The translations under genes and the position numbers were made by a program. Under the pieces are notes generated by a model. That model was not told the DNA's origin, did not search any database, and saw only the letters and a list, made by a program, of their open reading frames with translations. 64,000 nucleotides of DNA from Flavobacterium sp. BFFFF1 (GTDB taxonomy: Bacteria; Bacteroidota; Bacteroidia; Flavobacteriales; Flavobacteriaceae), in contig NZ_NKJE01000012.1 of assembly GCF_002256285.1 (NCBI RefSeq), forward strand, positions 62,001-126,000, in the 5' to 3' direction. How positions within the stretch are numbered: position 1 is the stretch's first letter; every line of letters starts with the position of its first letter. This document shows positions 7,634-16,134 of this stretch, one piece after another.

Positions 7634-8626
7634 CTAGGAAAGAATGTAGCTTTTATTGTCAAGAAAATTTTGAAAAAATACTTCTTTGTAAGATGGATTT
7701 TTCAGCTTTCTAAATTTTTCTACTGCGGCTATAATTTGCTTTTTGTGAATTGAAGGTCTGTCAGTATATTGTAAAAGTTGAAATAGCTTTTTCATTCCGA
7801 TAAACTCAGAAAGCAAAAAGATAAAATATTCTTTTATTTCAGAATAACTTGAAAATTTTAATTCATCATCAATTCTTGGAGAGATCCAATCTATGTATGT
7901 GACTTTTCGAAGCTGGTCTAGTAAATAACCATAGACTTCTTCCCAATTAGTCAGCAGGTCATTCACACTACTTAAATTCTTCTTAGCAAATGGAACCCCA
8001 CTTATTTTTTTAAAGCCTGCTTCTACTCTAAGAAAAAAATATTTTTCTGACAGTTTTCGATAAACTCTGGAGTTGATTTTACCATGGTCAAACAGTTCAC
8101 GAAGTTTGTCATAAAAAATCAAACTCAAATTTTCACCCTCGAAACCGGAAGTACCTCTGCTAAAATGAAAATCATTTTTAAGCCTCTCATGTTCTATGAT
8201 TGTAGAGAGAAAAGTTTGAAAGAAAAATTCAAATCTTAGATTTAGCCCGATTTCTAGTTTAGTTATTTTTGATGCTGTTAATGTGTTATAATCGACATCT
8301 AATTTTTTTGAAATTAAATGTAAGCACTTGATGAAATCAGTTTTATTAAAATTCCGCATGCTTGATGAACCATAATACCATTTTCTTAGGCTGTTACGTA
8401 CATTAATCTTCACAATGCCATTTTCCCAAAAAATATTGAGCTGTAATTTTGGGTTGTTTTTAAAATTATTATTAGCTGTGAAGTCTGGTTCATTGAAAAG
8501 CTTTACGATGTAATACGAACCATCACTTTTCATTTTTCTACAAGTTCCGTGATTGCTTAATTGCTTCAAAAAACCTTTTATGTTTTTGCAACCAAAACTA
8601 AAGTTAAGGGTTCCGTTATCTACCAT
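7634..8626 (-). CDS. Replication-initiator-like protein of a mobile element
   Basis: A 330-residue basic protein (from the ATG at 8626). It resembles the phage/plasmid replication initiation factor group: a TKLEIGLNL strand in the centre, LIFYDKLREL, then FFLRVEAGFKK, the Y-D-K and L-R-x-E signatures that frame the active region in many rolling-circle initiators of filamentous phages and small plasmids. I chose the start at 8626 because it leaves an 11-base overlap with the upstream HTH gene; a start at 8653 would overlap more. Likely role: nicking and starting replication of the excised element. The family call is moderate; the catalytic tyrosine is not assigned. Confidence 0.55.
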   Translation of the reverse strand: MVDNGTLNFSFGCKNIKGFLKQLSNHGTCRKMKSDGSYYIVKLFNEPDFTANNNFKNNPKLQLNIFWENGIVKINVRNSLRKWYYGSSSMRNFNKTDFIKCLHLISKKLDVDYNTLTASKITKLEIGLNLRFEFFFQTFLSTIIEHERLKNDFHFSRGTSGFEGENLSLIFYDKLRELFDHGKINSRVYRKLSEKYFFLRVEAGFKKISGVPFAKKNLSSVNDLLTNWEEVYGYLLDQLRKVTYIDWISPRIDDELKFSSYSEIKEYFIFLLSEFIGMKKLFQLLQYTDRPSIHKKQIIAAVEKFRKLKNPSYKEVFFQNFLDNKSYILS

Positions 8627-8912
8627 GATTTCTCGTTTTAAAAAAGTTATCACAGTCAGATTTCCTGAAAAGCCTTTTGCTTTTTGTTGCGCTTTGACGA
8701 AACTTCAAACCTTTCGTAGTTTTCCGGTCAAGAGTTCTAATACTGACTCTGTAGTATTCACATACTTCTTTTGATGTAAGAAGCTCGTGAGGTTGAAAAT
8801 CGTCTTTAGAAGATTGCATTTCACATCGCAATTCTTCTTTTATTTGATTTGTTGTTGTTGAGCTTATCTCCTCAACAATCTCTTGCAATAATGCTTTAAT
8901 TTTTGCATCCAT
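8616..8912 (-). CDS. Excisionase-like helix-turn-helix protein
   Basis: A 98-residue protein. Residues about 42-92 form a MerR/excisionase-type HTH: LLTSKEVCEYYRVSIRTLDRKTTKGLKF..., ending in a R-x-L-F-R-K-S-D wing as in the HTH_17 group common in Bacteroidota mobile elements. The N-terminal 40 residues are an amphipathic helix. It overlaps the Rep-like gene by 11 bases, so the two are translated together. It may act as a recombination directionality factor for the integrase or as regulator of the Rep gene. GGCACTCAC, 39 bases upstream, also occurs upstream of the integrase. Confidence 0.7.
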   Translation of the reverse strand: MDAKIKALLQEIVEEISSTTTNQIKEELRCEMQSSKDDFQPHELLTSKEVCEYYRVSIRTLDRKTTKGLKFRQSATKSKRLFRKSDCDNFFKTRNHGR

Positions 8913-9030
8913 GATTAAAAAAATTTGTTATTAATCATTTAGCAAACTGAGGCACTCACATGAAAAAGTGCGAAAAAGGGCTTTTTTCAAGAAACTTAAC
9001 AATTTAATAACATTGCGCCCTTATCGCAAC

Positions 9031-9765
9031 CTAATCGGCATTAATCAAATCCTGCTGTTGGATGGTTTCAATATGGGTAAATTGCTTTGAAACGAAGTCA
9101 TATTCGAAAATATTGAGCGAAAAAGGAGTATCGTTTTCACTTACTTCGATGACAATCCTAAAGACATTTGGGTTCTTTGTTTTTAATTTTTGGTATTCGA
9201 TTTTGCGTTTTGGATTTTGCTTTTCAAAATAATCTGCAACAGTGTAACCACCTTCGAGATTATCTTTGATTATGTTGTGTTTATTAATATCGTGGATTCG
9301 ATTGATGGTGTAAGATTTAAAAACATCAATGATTTTATCAAACTCGCTTTCCCTTTCTTTCTTCGCCCAGTCTTTTTTGTATTGGTCAAAATTTTCAAGT
9401 TGCACTTTTACTGTTTTAAAAGTTGAATTTTCCGAAATATATCTGGACATGAGCATTTGGTATTGATTCGAAAACATAATACTCTTTCTTGCTGCATCTT
9501 CCAGCGTTGGATTTTCACCCTGTACGATTAATGAATATTGAACTTTTTTCATTTGCTCGGGATATTTTTTTACAAATATTTGCGGCAATTTATATTTCAA
9601 GTATTCCCGAATGTAAGTCAATTCCTCAGCCCTATTAGAAAAAACTTCTTTATTGAAATCCATACTTGAGGGTTGATGAGTTTGATTGTCCGAATTGCTT
9701 TTGTCGACAAGATTGTTACAACCGCATATGCAGACTAATAAGCCGATGATAATTCCTTTTCTCAT
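9031..9765 (-). CDS. Predicted lipoprotein of unknown function (island cargo)
   Basis: A 244-residue protein with a lipoprotein signal (MRKGIIIGLLVCICGC; the lipobox cysteine is residue 16). The mature part is charged and mostly helical with a C-terminal beta segment, and I recognise no family. It overlaps the upstream TM2-domain gene by four bases, so both come from one message and may form an envelope complex. Within a defence island this pair could be cargo with an envelope or exclusion role, but nothing in the sequence proves that. Confidence 0.6.
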   Translation of the reverse strand: MRKGIIIGLLVCICGCNNLVDKSNSDNQTHQPSSMDFNKEVFSNRAEELTYIREYLKYKLPQIFVKKYPEQMKKVQYSLIVQGENPTLEDAARKSIMFSNQYQMLMSRYISENSTFKTVKVQLENFDQYKKDWAKKERESEFDKIIDVFKSYTINRIHDINKHNIIKDNLEGGYTVADYFEKQNPKRKIEYQKLKTKNPNVFRIVIEVSENDTPFSLNIFEYDFVSKQFTHIETIQQQDLINAD

Positions 9766-10178
9766 TTACGTAATTGTTTGTAATAATCATTTAAAGTTGC
9801 CGTTGGGTTTTGTTTTTTCCAATCACTCATCGCTGTATTATTGTCATCAGGTGCTGGATGGGCGGAATAATTGAGTAGTGAAAAATCCCGCAGTACATTT
9901 ATCGCTAAATCATTGTTGTAAGAATTAATGATGCTCGGTATTCTAAACCAATCTACAAACCACCAGAGCAATAATCCCCATAGTGAAATCCAACAAAGAA
10001 ATTGTGTACCCCATTTGTTCACATAAGCATAATGCCAACCTAAAAGTAAAAGAAGGATATAGCCTGTGAATATTGATTTCTTCTTTTTATTGTATTGCTC
10101 CCAAAACCCTTGAACCTCCAAAGGCTTCATTGTTAGTAATTTATTCTGCACAACTAAAGGCAAATTATGAAAACTCAT
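9762..10178 (-). CDS. TM2-domain-like membrane protein (island cargo)
   Basis: A 138-residue protein. After a short N-terminal helix and a basic KKKK stretch come two membrane helices (about 37-55 and 60-80) joined by a short loop containing NKWGTQF, ending in WFVDWFRIP. This matches the TM2 domain pattern of two hydrophobic helices with a D-x-F/I motif after the second. The C-terminal tail is polar. It is the first gene of a two-gene unit with the lipoprotein and has a -7 element at 10195-10202. Confidence 0.65.
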   Translation of the reverse strand: MSFHNLPLVVQNKLLTMKPLEVQGFWEQYNKKKKSIFTGYILLLLLGWHYAYVNKWGTQFLCWISLWGLLLWWFVDWFRIPSIINSYNNDLAINVLRDFSLLNYSAHPAPDDNNTAMSDWKKQNPTATLNDYYKQLRK

Positions 10179-10194
10179 ATTTATTGATTTTGAG

Positions 10195-10202
10195 CAAATA
10201 TA
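10195..10202 (-). promoter_or_regulatory. Promoter -7 element for the TM2/lipoprotein unit
   Basis: TATATTTG on the minus strand fits TAnnTTTG exactly and lies 17 bases upstream of the TM2 gene start. The divergent XRE gene begins 60 bases to the right, so its product could regulate this promoter. Confidence 0.6.
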
Positions 10203-10262
10203 AATATTCCCTAATTAATGCGGTAAATTATATTAAGATAAAATGAGAATTTGCGCCTGTAA

Positions 10263-10499
10263 ATGGCAGAAGAAGAAAAAGAAATATCGCATAATCTAGA
10301 CAAGGTTGCAAATAAAATTAAGCAACTGCGCATCAACATGGGTTATAGCAGCCATGAAACTTTTGCCAATGATAAAGACATTAATCGGGTGCAATACTGG
10401 AGAATAGAAAAAGGCCATAACATTACGCTAAAGACCTTTTTCAAAATACTAGCAATCCATAATTTAACTCCCGAAGAATTCTTCAAGGACTTTAGTTAA
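10263..10499 (+). CDS. XRE-family helix-turn-helix regulator
   Basis: A 78-residue single-domain DNA-binding protein. VANKIKQLRINMGYSSHETFANDKDINRVQYWRIEKG is the usual four-helix XRE core, followed by ITLKTFFKILAIHNLTPEEFF. It is the only plus-strand gene of the island. It diverges from the TM2 gene (84-base gap) and converges on the integrase gene with an 8-base overlap of the 3' ends. It probably represses its own or the neighbouring island promoters. Confidence 0.8.
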   Translation: MAEEEKEISHNLDKVANKIKQLRINMGYSSHETFANDKDINRVQYWRIEKGHNITLKTFFKILAIHNLTPEEFFKDFS

Positions 10500-11640
10500 A
10501 CGCTTTAATTTCACCAAGCTTACTAGCAAGTATTTGATGATTAGGATTTACGTAAATCTGTGTCATACGAATATCCTTATGACCTAATAGCTTCATTATT
10601 AGAAATACATTCACTCCATAATTTGCCATGATGGTTGCGAAACTATGCCTGGCCATGTGGAAGGTTATAACTTTATCAATCTTACACATTTCGGCTATTG
10701 TTTTTAAATCTCTGTTCAAGCATTGATTTGTTCTAAATGGAAATATTTTTTCACTTGACGCAATAGTGTATTTTTTCAAAAGTATCTCAGCCTTTTTTGT
10801 AAGCGGTACTTCAACCAAACTCTTTGTTTTTTTCATTATAATTGAAATTTTATCTTGAAGAATATTTTCCTTAGCGAGATTTGAAATATCAGAACATCGT
10901 AGCCCACAGTAACAAGCAAATAAAAACATATCCCTACTAAGTTCTAGCCCTGCGCCATTAGGCACATCCCTGAAATCTAAATTTTGAATAGTCTCTAATT
11001 CTTCATCGGTCAAATAGCCATACTTAGACACTCCTCGCTTTAACTTGAAATCTTCATAGGGATTATCTTTAATGATCTTTCTTTTTTTAGCTTGCGAAAG
11101 AATAGTCTTTAGATTTTTATGCCTGCTAAACACTCCTTCTATGCCAGTATTTAATTTTTTGCGTAAAAAGTAGTCGAATTTTTCAATGAAGTCAATATTA
11201 ATTTCTCGAAAGGTTATTTTGGATTTGAACTCCTTCAATCTTTTTCTTGTCAGATTGTAATGCCTTTGAGTACCTTCTTCAATTTCTAAAAATCTCAATT
11301 CACAGAAGTTATCGTAATATTCGTAAAAATCATCCCTATCATTCGTTTTAAGAAATGCTTTTACAATTTCAAGATTTAAGTAAGTACCTATTGACCTTTG
11401 TTCCCTAAGAAAGTCTTTAATTCGGGAAATCTCATTTTCGAGTACGCTGTTTAGGTGGCTGGACTTAGAACCTTTTACAAGCCCAGCCTTATTATTCCAC
11501 TCCACTTCTTTGATAAATTCTCCTGAGGATATCTTCAAAGATTTTTTGTTTATAGTTACTCGGAAATTAATAGGGCATGTACCGTCTTTACGGATTTTAT
11601 CTTTTCTCAAGATAGCCTTCACAGTAAAATTTTGTATCAT
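10492..11640 (-). CDS. Tyrosine-type site-specific integrase
   Basis: A 382-residue integrase with the three-part layout of Bacteroidota enzymes: N-terminal arm-binding domain (1-90), SAM-like core-binding domain (about 100-200), and the catalytic domain (205-375). Catalytic residues are visible: R248 (in ACYCGLRCSD), a lysine near 271-273, H328 and R331 (HMARHSF), H354 (LLGHKD) and the nucleophile Y363 (TQIY). It lies 300 bases from the tRNA-Arg gene, the usual place for an integrase that targets the 3' end of a tRNA. It would catalyse integration and excision of the island, probably with the HTH protein at 8616 as directionality factor. It appears intact. Confidence 0.93.
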   Translation of the reverse strand: MIQNFTVKAILRKDKIRKDGTCPINFRVTINKKSLKISSGEFIKEVEWNNKAGLVKGSKSSHLNSVLENEISRIKDFLREQRSIGTYLNLEIVKAFLKTNDRDDFYEYYDNFCELRFLEIEEGTQRHYNLTRKRLKEFKSKITFREINIDFIEKFDYFLRKKLNTGIEGVFSRHKNLKTILSQAKKRKIIKDNPYEDFKLKRGVSKYGYLTDEELETIQNLDFRDVPNGAGLELSRDMFLFACYCGLRCSDISNLAKENILQDKISIIMKKTKSLVEVPLTKKAEILLKKYTIASSEKIFPFRTNQCLNRDLKTIAEMCKIDKVITFHMARHSFATIMANYGVNVFLIMKLLGHKDIRMTQIYVNPNHQILASKLGEIKAFN

Positions 11641-11688
11641 AATTTATATTTTACTTATGTAATAGCGGGCACTCACTATTTACAAAAG

Positions 11689-11696
11689 CAAAAATA
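11689..11696 (-). promoter_or_regulatory. Promoter -7 element of the integrase gene
   Basis: TATTTTTG on the minus strand fits TAnnTTTG and lies 49 bases upstream of the integrase ATG. Between them lies GGCACTCAC (11668-11676), also found upstream of the excisionase-like gene (8951-8959). Confidence 0.55.
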
Positions 11697-11783
11697 GTAG
11701 CTTATTTCTTATAAAAAATGATAACTACATAGTATTCAATAGTTTAATGTTTTAAAAAAAATAAGTTTAACATTTCCGAGGAG

Positions 11784-11837
11784 TTTGCGGATAAGAAAAA
11801 ATATGAAAATAAAAAGAGGGGTTACAATAGGGGTAAC
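11784..11837. repeat. Right copy of imperfect direct repeat at the island edge
   Basis: TTTGCGG followed about 34 bases later by a pair of GGGGTTAC/GGGGTAAC motifs (11818-11837), in the same orientation as the left copy at 140-191. It lies between the integrase gene and tRNA-Arg. The best reading is integrase arm sites at each end of the element. Confidence 0.5.
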
Positions 11838-11940
11838 AAATCTGACATATGTTGGCATACCATGACCTACTAAAAAACGAAAGCCCTAGTGTTTACTAGA
11901 GCTTTAATAGGCATTACATGACATTTCATACAATATGTTG

Positions 11941-12012
11941 TGACCGCGAGAGGACTCGAACCTCCATCATCAGAACCGGAATCTGACATTCTATCCGTTG
12001 AACTACGCAGCC
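11941..12012 (-). tRNA. tRNA-Arg (anticodon CCG)
   Basis: A full cloverleaf on the minus strand: acceptor strand GGCTGCG pairs with CGCGGTC (two G-U pairs). The anticodon stem TCAGA/TCTGA holds loop TTCCGGT, with anticodon CCG at 11977-11979. The T-loop is TTCGAGT. CCA is not encoded. Its 3' end faces the island and is the probable integration target; the present 3' end may be supplied by the element. Confidence 0.93.
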
Positions 12013-12021
12013 GTTATTTAC

Positions 12022-12471
12022 TTAAGTCAATAATTTTTTTACGATAGTCGAAATGGTTTTGCCTTCAGCAGTACCGCCCAACTGTGCACTCGCCAATCCC
12101 ATCACCTTGCCCATGGAGGCGATTCCTGAAGCGCCGGTTTCAGCAATGATTTTTGAAATTACCGCTTCCACTTCAGCTTCGCTTAGCTGTACCGGAAGGA
12201 ATTTTTCAATCACTGCAATCTGTGCTAATTCTGGCTCTGCAAGATCAGGTCGGTTTTGCTCCGTAAAAATGCGAGCGCTTTCTTTCCTTGTTTTTACAAG
12301 GCGTTGCAATAACTTTATCTCTTCATCTTCTGAGATCTCTTCTTTAGATCCGGTAGCGGTCTGTGCCAATAGCAACTCCGATTTTACGGAGCGCAACGCT
12401 TCGAGGGCTACTGTATTTTTTGCTCTCATGGCGTCTTTGATTTCGTCCATGATCCTGACTGATAAACTCAT
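12022..12471 (-). CDS. GatB/YqeY-domain protein
   Basis: A 149-residue helical protein of the YqeY family, related to the tail domain of GatB. It has the usual length and the conserved C-terminal GKVMGLASAQLGGTAEGKTISTIVKKLL stretch. The homology suggests tRNA binding, possibly in amidation of mischarged tRNA, but the role of stand-alone YqeY proteins is not settled. It is 10 bases from the tRNA-Arg gene. The ftsZ terminator separates it from the dcw cluster, so it has its own transcription start within 12472-12660, a region holding a structured repeat. Confidence 0.9.
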   Translation of the reverse strand: MSLSVRIMDEIKDAMRAKNTVALEALRSVKSELLLAQTATGSKEEISEDEEIKLLQRLVKTRKESARIFTEQNRPDLAEPELAQIAVIEKFLPVQLSEAEVEAVISKIIAETGASGIASMGKVMGLASAQLGGTAEGKTISTIVKKLLT

Positions 12472-12490
12472 ATCTTGATTGTTTTACGGT

Positions 12491-12600
12491 GTCGGACTCC
12501 GGATAATAGCGTAAATCCTTTTTTAGCGTTTCTAAACGTACCCTTATAAAACTATTCGAACCGGCTAAAAAAGATTGCAGCGGATAGCCGGAAACAGGCC
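12491..12600 (-). ncRNA. Structured intergenic repeat, copy C (upstream of yqeY)
   Basis: Read on the minus strand it has the order CCGCTGCAATC, a T run, a hairpin region, an A run, GGATTTACGC and CCGG. The same order occurs at 31639-31715 and 41300-41392. The outer parts pair (CCGG with CCGG) and the T/A runs pair (ATCTTTTTTAGC with GCTAAAAAAGGAT). I recall this as a widespread intergenic RNA-like element of Flavobacteriaceae, perhaps the Flavo-1 family, but cannot confirm the name. Here it lies in the leader of the yqeY-like gene. Confidence 0.45.
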
Positions 12601-12667
12601 CCAAATAATGCAGTGCAAACTTAGGCAAAATTACTTTAACTGCAAAAGATGATTTGGCTTGGTTTTT

Positions 12668-12703
12668 CAAAAAAAAACCCGAAAATCACAGACTTTCGGG
12701 TTT
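12668..12703 (-). terminator. Rho-independent terminator of the dcw cluster
   Basis: Arms AAACCCGAAA (12675-12684) and TTTCGGGTTT (12694-12703) form a 10-bp stem with a 9-base loop. On the minus strand it is followed by a run of T residues, 18 bases after the ftsZ stop codon. Confidence 0.9.
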
Positions 12704-12721
12704 AAACTTGGTTTGAGTTAG

Positions 12722-14650
12722 TTAATCCACGTTATCGTGAAGGAACGAATTGTTTGAACGCAATTGCATATCGTCATTGCTATCCGTTCCTAAAGAAGTC
12801 CTGGATTTATTGTTACTCTCAGGCGTACCCGAGATATCGATACCCAGACGTTTGTATGCCGGCTCTCTTTCCATTTCTTCCATTCTTGAAGAATTGGTAT
12901 GAAATTTATAATTGAATTCTTTCAATTTTCTTCTTCTTTCGTCAGCCCTTAGTTTATTTGCTTCTTCGAGAGACATTTCAGTTGGTGAAATACTTTCGAA
13001 GTTACTGAATTCGGCAGTAGGCTCTATCGTTTTTTTAGTGAATTGCAACGCTTCGTTTTCTGGCTCAGCTACTTTTGCAACCGGTTTTGACTCAAGCAGC
13101 GTGTTTTCAATTTCCATGTATTCCTCCAATGAATAACGGATTACACCTGTTTCGTTCAGTTCGGTCATCGGTACCACCTGAACGGGTTGGTTTACCTTGA
13201 TATCGCGCGTTTCCTCTGTAAGTTCAAAAAAGATATTGTTATTGGCGACAGGAACTGGCTCTTTTTTCTCTAATGGAAGGTCAAAAGAAAATGTGATTTG
13301 TTCTTCTTCCTTAAGATGCTTTGGTTCATTAACGACTATTTCCTTTACTTCTGGCGTCGTGAAGAAAAAATCCGGCTCGGTTGCCTTAGGCGCTGGTGAT
13401 ACGATTTCAAAAGTAACCTCAAGGTTTTTAATGAATTCGGTTGTAGGCACCAAAGTAACTTCAAATACAGGCTCCTCAAATACTGGCTCTTCCACGATTT
13501 CTTCCATCAGGTCGTGTACAATCCTTTCTTCATTCTGAGGCGCAGCGACTTCAGTAAATTCGAATGACGATACGACTTTTGGCGTCAGGTTGTGCACAAT
13601 CTTCTGCTCTTCTTCAAGCGCATGGATGATCTTTTTTGGTTCGGTGTTGACAATTTCATTTTGCTGTTCTACGTTGAAACCTGTCGCAATAATTGTTACC
13701 GCAATCGCATCCCCAAGGCTTTCGTCTTCACCGACACCCATAATGATGTTTGCGTTATAGCCGGCTTCCAATTGAATGTGGTCGTTGATTTCTCCGATTT
13801 CGTCAATAGTGATTTCATTCGTACCGGAAACAATCAGCAACAAAACGTTTTTGGCACCGGTAATTTTATTGTCATTTAAAAGCGGGGAATCCAACGCAGA
13901 TACGATCGCATCTTTCGCCCTGTTTTCACCATTGGCTAAAGCGGATCCCATTATTGCGGTACCGCTGTTTGAAAGTACTGTTTTAGCATCTTTCAAATCG
14001 ATATTTTGTGTATAGTGGTGTGTGATCACTTCAGCGATTCCACGAGATGCCGTTGCCAACACTTCATCGGCTTTAGAGAAACCGGCTTTGAAGCCAAGAT
14101 TTCCGTACACTTCACGGAGTTTGTTGTTGTTGATTACGATTAATGAATCCACTTGTTTGCGCAGCCTTTCGACCCCGTTTAAAGCCTGATCCTGACGTAC
14201 CTTTCCTTCAAACTGGAATGGGATTGTCACAATTCCGACGGTCAGGATGTCCCTTTCTTTTGCCAATTGGGCAATAACTGGAGCAGCACCTGTTCCGGTT
14301 CCACCGCCCATTCCGGCAGTGATGAATACCATTTTAGTATTGCTGTCAAGCATTTTCTCAATATCGGAGATGCTCTCGATCGCCGATTGCTGACCCACTT
14401 CAGGGTTAGCTCCGGCTCCAAGACCTTCAGTAAGGTTCACCCCTAACTGGATTTTGTTTGGCACAGGGCTGTTTTGCAAAGCCTGCGAATCGGTGTTGCA
14501 AACGATAAAGTCAACGCCTTTTATCCCTTGCTTAAACATGTGGTTGATGGCATTACTACCGCCACCACCTACACCAATTACCTTAATCACATTTGATTGA
14601 TTCTTAGGCAAATCAAATGAAATACTTCCAAAATCTGAGTTGCTTGTCAT
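12722..14650 (-). CDS. ftsZ: Cell division protein FtsZ
   Basis: A 642-residue tubulin-like GTPase that polymerises into the Z ring at midcell and recruits the divisome. The nucleotide-binding glycine-rich start ([13 protein letters not shown], about 26-38) and the tubulin signature GGGTGTG (115-121) are intact, and the GTPase and C-terminal domains end near residue 325. A long acidic, low-complexity linker of some 250 residues follows, much longer than in E. coli but common in Bacteroidota, then a more conserved tail with YKRLGIDI. It is the last gene of the dcw cluster, 77 bases after ftsA, and is closed by the terminator at 12668. Confidence 0.98.
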   Translation of the reverse strand: MTSNSDFGSISFDLPKNQSNVIKVIGVGGGGSNAINHMFKQGIKGVDFIVCNTDSQALQNSPVPNKIQLGVNLTEGLGAGANPEVGQQSAIESISDIEKMLDSNTKMVFITAGMGGGTGTGAAPVIAQLAKERDILTVGIVTIPFQFEGKVRQDQALNGVERLRKQVDSLIVINNNKLREVYGNLGFKAGFSKADEVLATASRGIAEVITHHYTQNIDLKDAKTVLSNSGTAIMGSALANGENRAKDAIVSALDSPLLNDNKITGAKNVLLLIVSGTNEITIDEIGEINDHIQLEAGYNANIIMGVGEDESLGDAIAVTIIATGFNVEQQNEIVNTEPKKIIHALEEEQKIVHNLTPKVVSSFEFTEVAAPQNEERIVHDLMEEIVEEPVFEEPVFEVTLVPTTEFIKNLEVTFEIVSPAPKATEPDFFFTTPEVKEIVVNEPKHLKEEEQITFSFDLPLEKKEPVPVANNNIFFELTEETRDIKVNQPVQVVPMTELNETGVIRYSLEEYMEIENTLLESKPVAKVAEPENEALQFTKKTIEPTAEFSNFESISPTEMSLEEANKLRADERRRKLKEFNYKFHTNSSRMEEMEREPAYKRLGIDISGTPESNNKSRTSLGTDSNDDMQLRSNNSFLHDNVD

Positions 14651-14727
14651 ATTCTTTGGTTTTATTATTCTCTGTTCTTTTCTCTTGCGTTTCTCCCCCC
14701 GGTAACAAATTTCAAATTACACTGAAT

Positions 14728-16128
14728 TTACTCAGCGTTATCCAGGAAATCCCTGATTTTATCAACATACTTATCAAAAAAAGATTTACGGATCTTGTTC
14801 TCCGTCGACTCCTGGATTTTTTCTTTTTTAGGCTGTATATCAGCATAAACGACCTCTTTTTCTTCCTCTGCCACGACTTCATTTTGTACGGGCTGTGGTT
14901 CAGGCTGTCTTTGCACTACAGGTTTCGCAACTTCAACAACAACTTCAATCGGCACCGCGCTTCTGGTATTGTTCTGGATGCTGTTCATCACCAAACCAAC
15001 AGCAGTCGCATATAATGGGCTTGAAATTTCCTCATCAGAATTCCCGGCCAGATGCTCATTTGGATACCCGATGCGCGTGTCCATTCCGGTGATATATTCC
15101 ACTAGTTGCTTAATGTGCTGTAATTGTGCGCCACCACCGGTCAAAACGATTCCGGCGATTAGTTTCTTTCTTGGGTCTTCGTGACCGTAAGCCTTAATTT
15201 CGGCAAAAACCTGCTCGATGATTTCCACCACACGGGCATGGATAATTTTAGAAAGATTTTTCAAAGAAATCTCTTTCGGCTCTCTTCCTCGTAGACCAGG
15301 AATCGAAACAATCTCATTGTCTTTATTTTCACCTGGCCATGCAGAGCCGAATTTCACTTTTAACAATTCCGCCTGTTTCTCAATGATCGAACAGCCTTCT
15401 TTAATATCATCTGTAATTACATTTCCGCCGAAAGGAATCACTGCCGTGTGACGGATGATGCCATCTTTAAATATCGCCAAATCTGTTGTCCCACCACCAA
15501 TATCAATCAAGGCGACACCAGCTTCTTTTTCTTCCTGGCTTAGAACTGCATCGGCCGATGCGAGCGGCTCTAATGTCAAACCTGACAATTCGATGCCGGA
15601 GCTTTGAATACAACGACCGACATTCCGGATTGATGATGCCTGGCCTACAACAACATGAAAACTGGATTCAAGCCTTCCGCCATACATACCGATAGGTTCT
15701 TTGATTTCAGACTGTCCGTCAATCTTGAATTCCTGTGGCAAAACGTGGATGATTTCTTCTCCCGGCAACATGGCCAGCTTATGCACCTGATTAATTAAAA
15801 GATCAATATCCCTGTCCCCGATAACCTCCTCAGGATTGCTCCTGCTGATGTAATCGCTGTGCTGTATGCTGCGGATATGCTGCCCGGCAATGCCGACAAC
15901 AACGTCATTAATGCGGTAGCCTGAATTGTTTTCGGCTTCCGCAACGGCAAGTTGTATCGACTGGATGGTTTGGGTGATATTATTGACCACACCGCGTGCT
16001 ACCCCAAGGCTTTTGGATTTCCCAACCCCAAGGATTTCAAGCTTCCCGTACTCATTCTTCCTGCCAATCATTGCAACAATCTTTGTTGTTCCAATGTCTA
16101 AACCAACAGCAATATTCTCTTTTTCCAT
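14728..16128 (-). CDS. ftsA: Cell division protein FtsA
   Basis: A 466-residue actin-like ATPase that ties FtsZ filaments to the membrane. The phosphate-1 motif GLDIGTTKIVAMIG (about 9-22) and the phosphate-2 motif ALIDIGGGTTDLAIF are clear. The C-terminus has a variable, charged linker and an amphipathic end (SFFDKYVDKIRDFL) that fits the membrane-targeting helix. It is six bases from ftsQ and directly upstream of ftsZ, the classic ftsQ-ftsA-ftsZ order. Confidence 0.97.
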   Translation of the reverse strand: MEKENIAVGLDIGTTKIVAMIGRKNEYGKLEILGVGKSKSLGVARGVVNNITQTIQSIQLAVAEAENNSGYRINDVVVGIAGQHIRSIQHSDYISRSNPEEVIGDRDIDLLINQVHKLAMLPGEEIIHVLPQEFKIDGQSEIKEPIGMYGGRLESSFHVVVGQASSIRNVGRCIQSSGIELSGLTLEPLASADAVLSQEEKEAGVALIDIGGGTTDLAIFKDGIIRHTAVIPFGGNVITDDIKEGCSIIEKQAELLKVKFGSAWPGENKDNEIVSIPGLRGREPKEISLKNLSKIIHARVVEIIEQVFAEIKAYGHEDPRKKLIAGIVLTGGGAQLQHIKQLVEYITGMDTRIGYPNEHLAGNSDEEISSPLYATAVGLVMNSIQNNTRSAVPIEVVVEVAKPVVQRQPEPQPVQNEVVAEEEKEVVYADIQPKKEKIQESTENKIRKSFFDKYVDKIRDFLDNAE

Positions 16129-16134
16129 AATTTA

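Larger units (their letters stand above)
98..11940. mobile_element. Genomic island beside tRNA-Arg (integrative element with defence genes)
   Basis: The segment is visibly richer in A+T than the rest of the window. It holds a tyrosine integrase adjacent to tRNA-Arg, an excisionase-like HTH gene, a replication-initiator-like gene, an XRE regulator, cargo genes and a defence block. Imperfect direct repeats lie near both ends (140-191 and 11784-11837), and a tRNA 3'-end-like fragment lies at 98-119. No relaxase, coupling protein or conjugation genes are seen, so it is not a complete ICE. It may be a mobilisable or replicating integrative element or a satellite. The exact ends are inferred, not proven. 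Confidence 0.7.

Noticed and set aside
12344..12670. A 108-residue minus-strand frame overlapping the yqeY-like gene
   Set aside because: It runs out of frame through the 5' half of the yqeY-like gene, shows no domain, and starts inside the ftsZ terminator.
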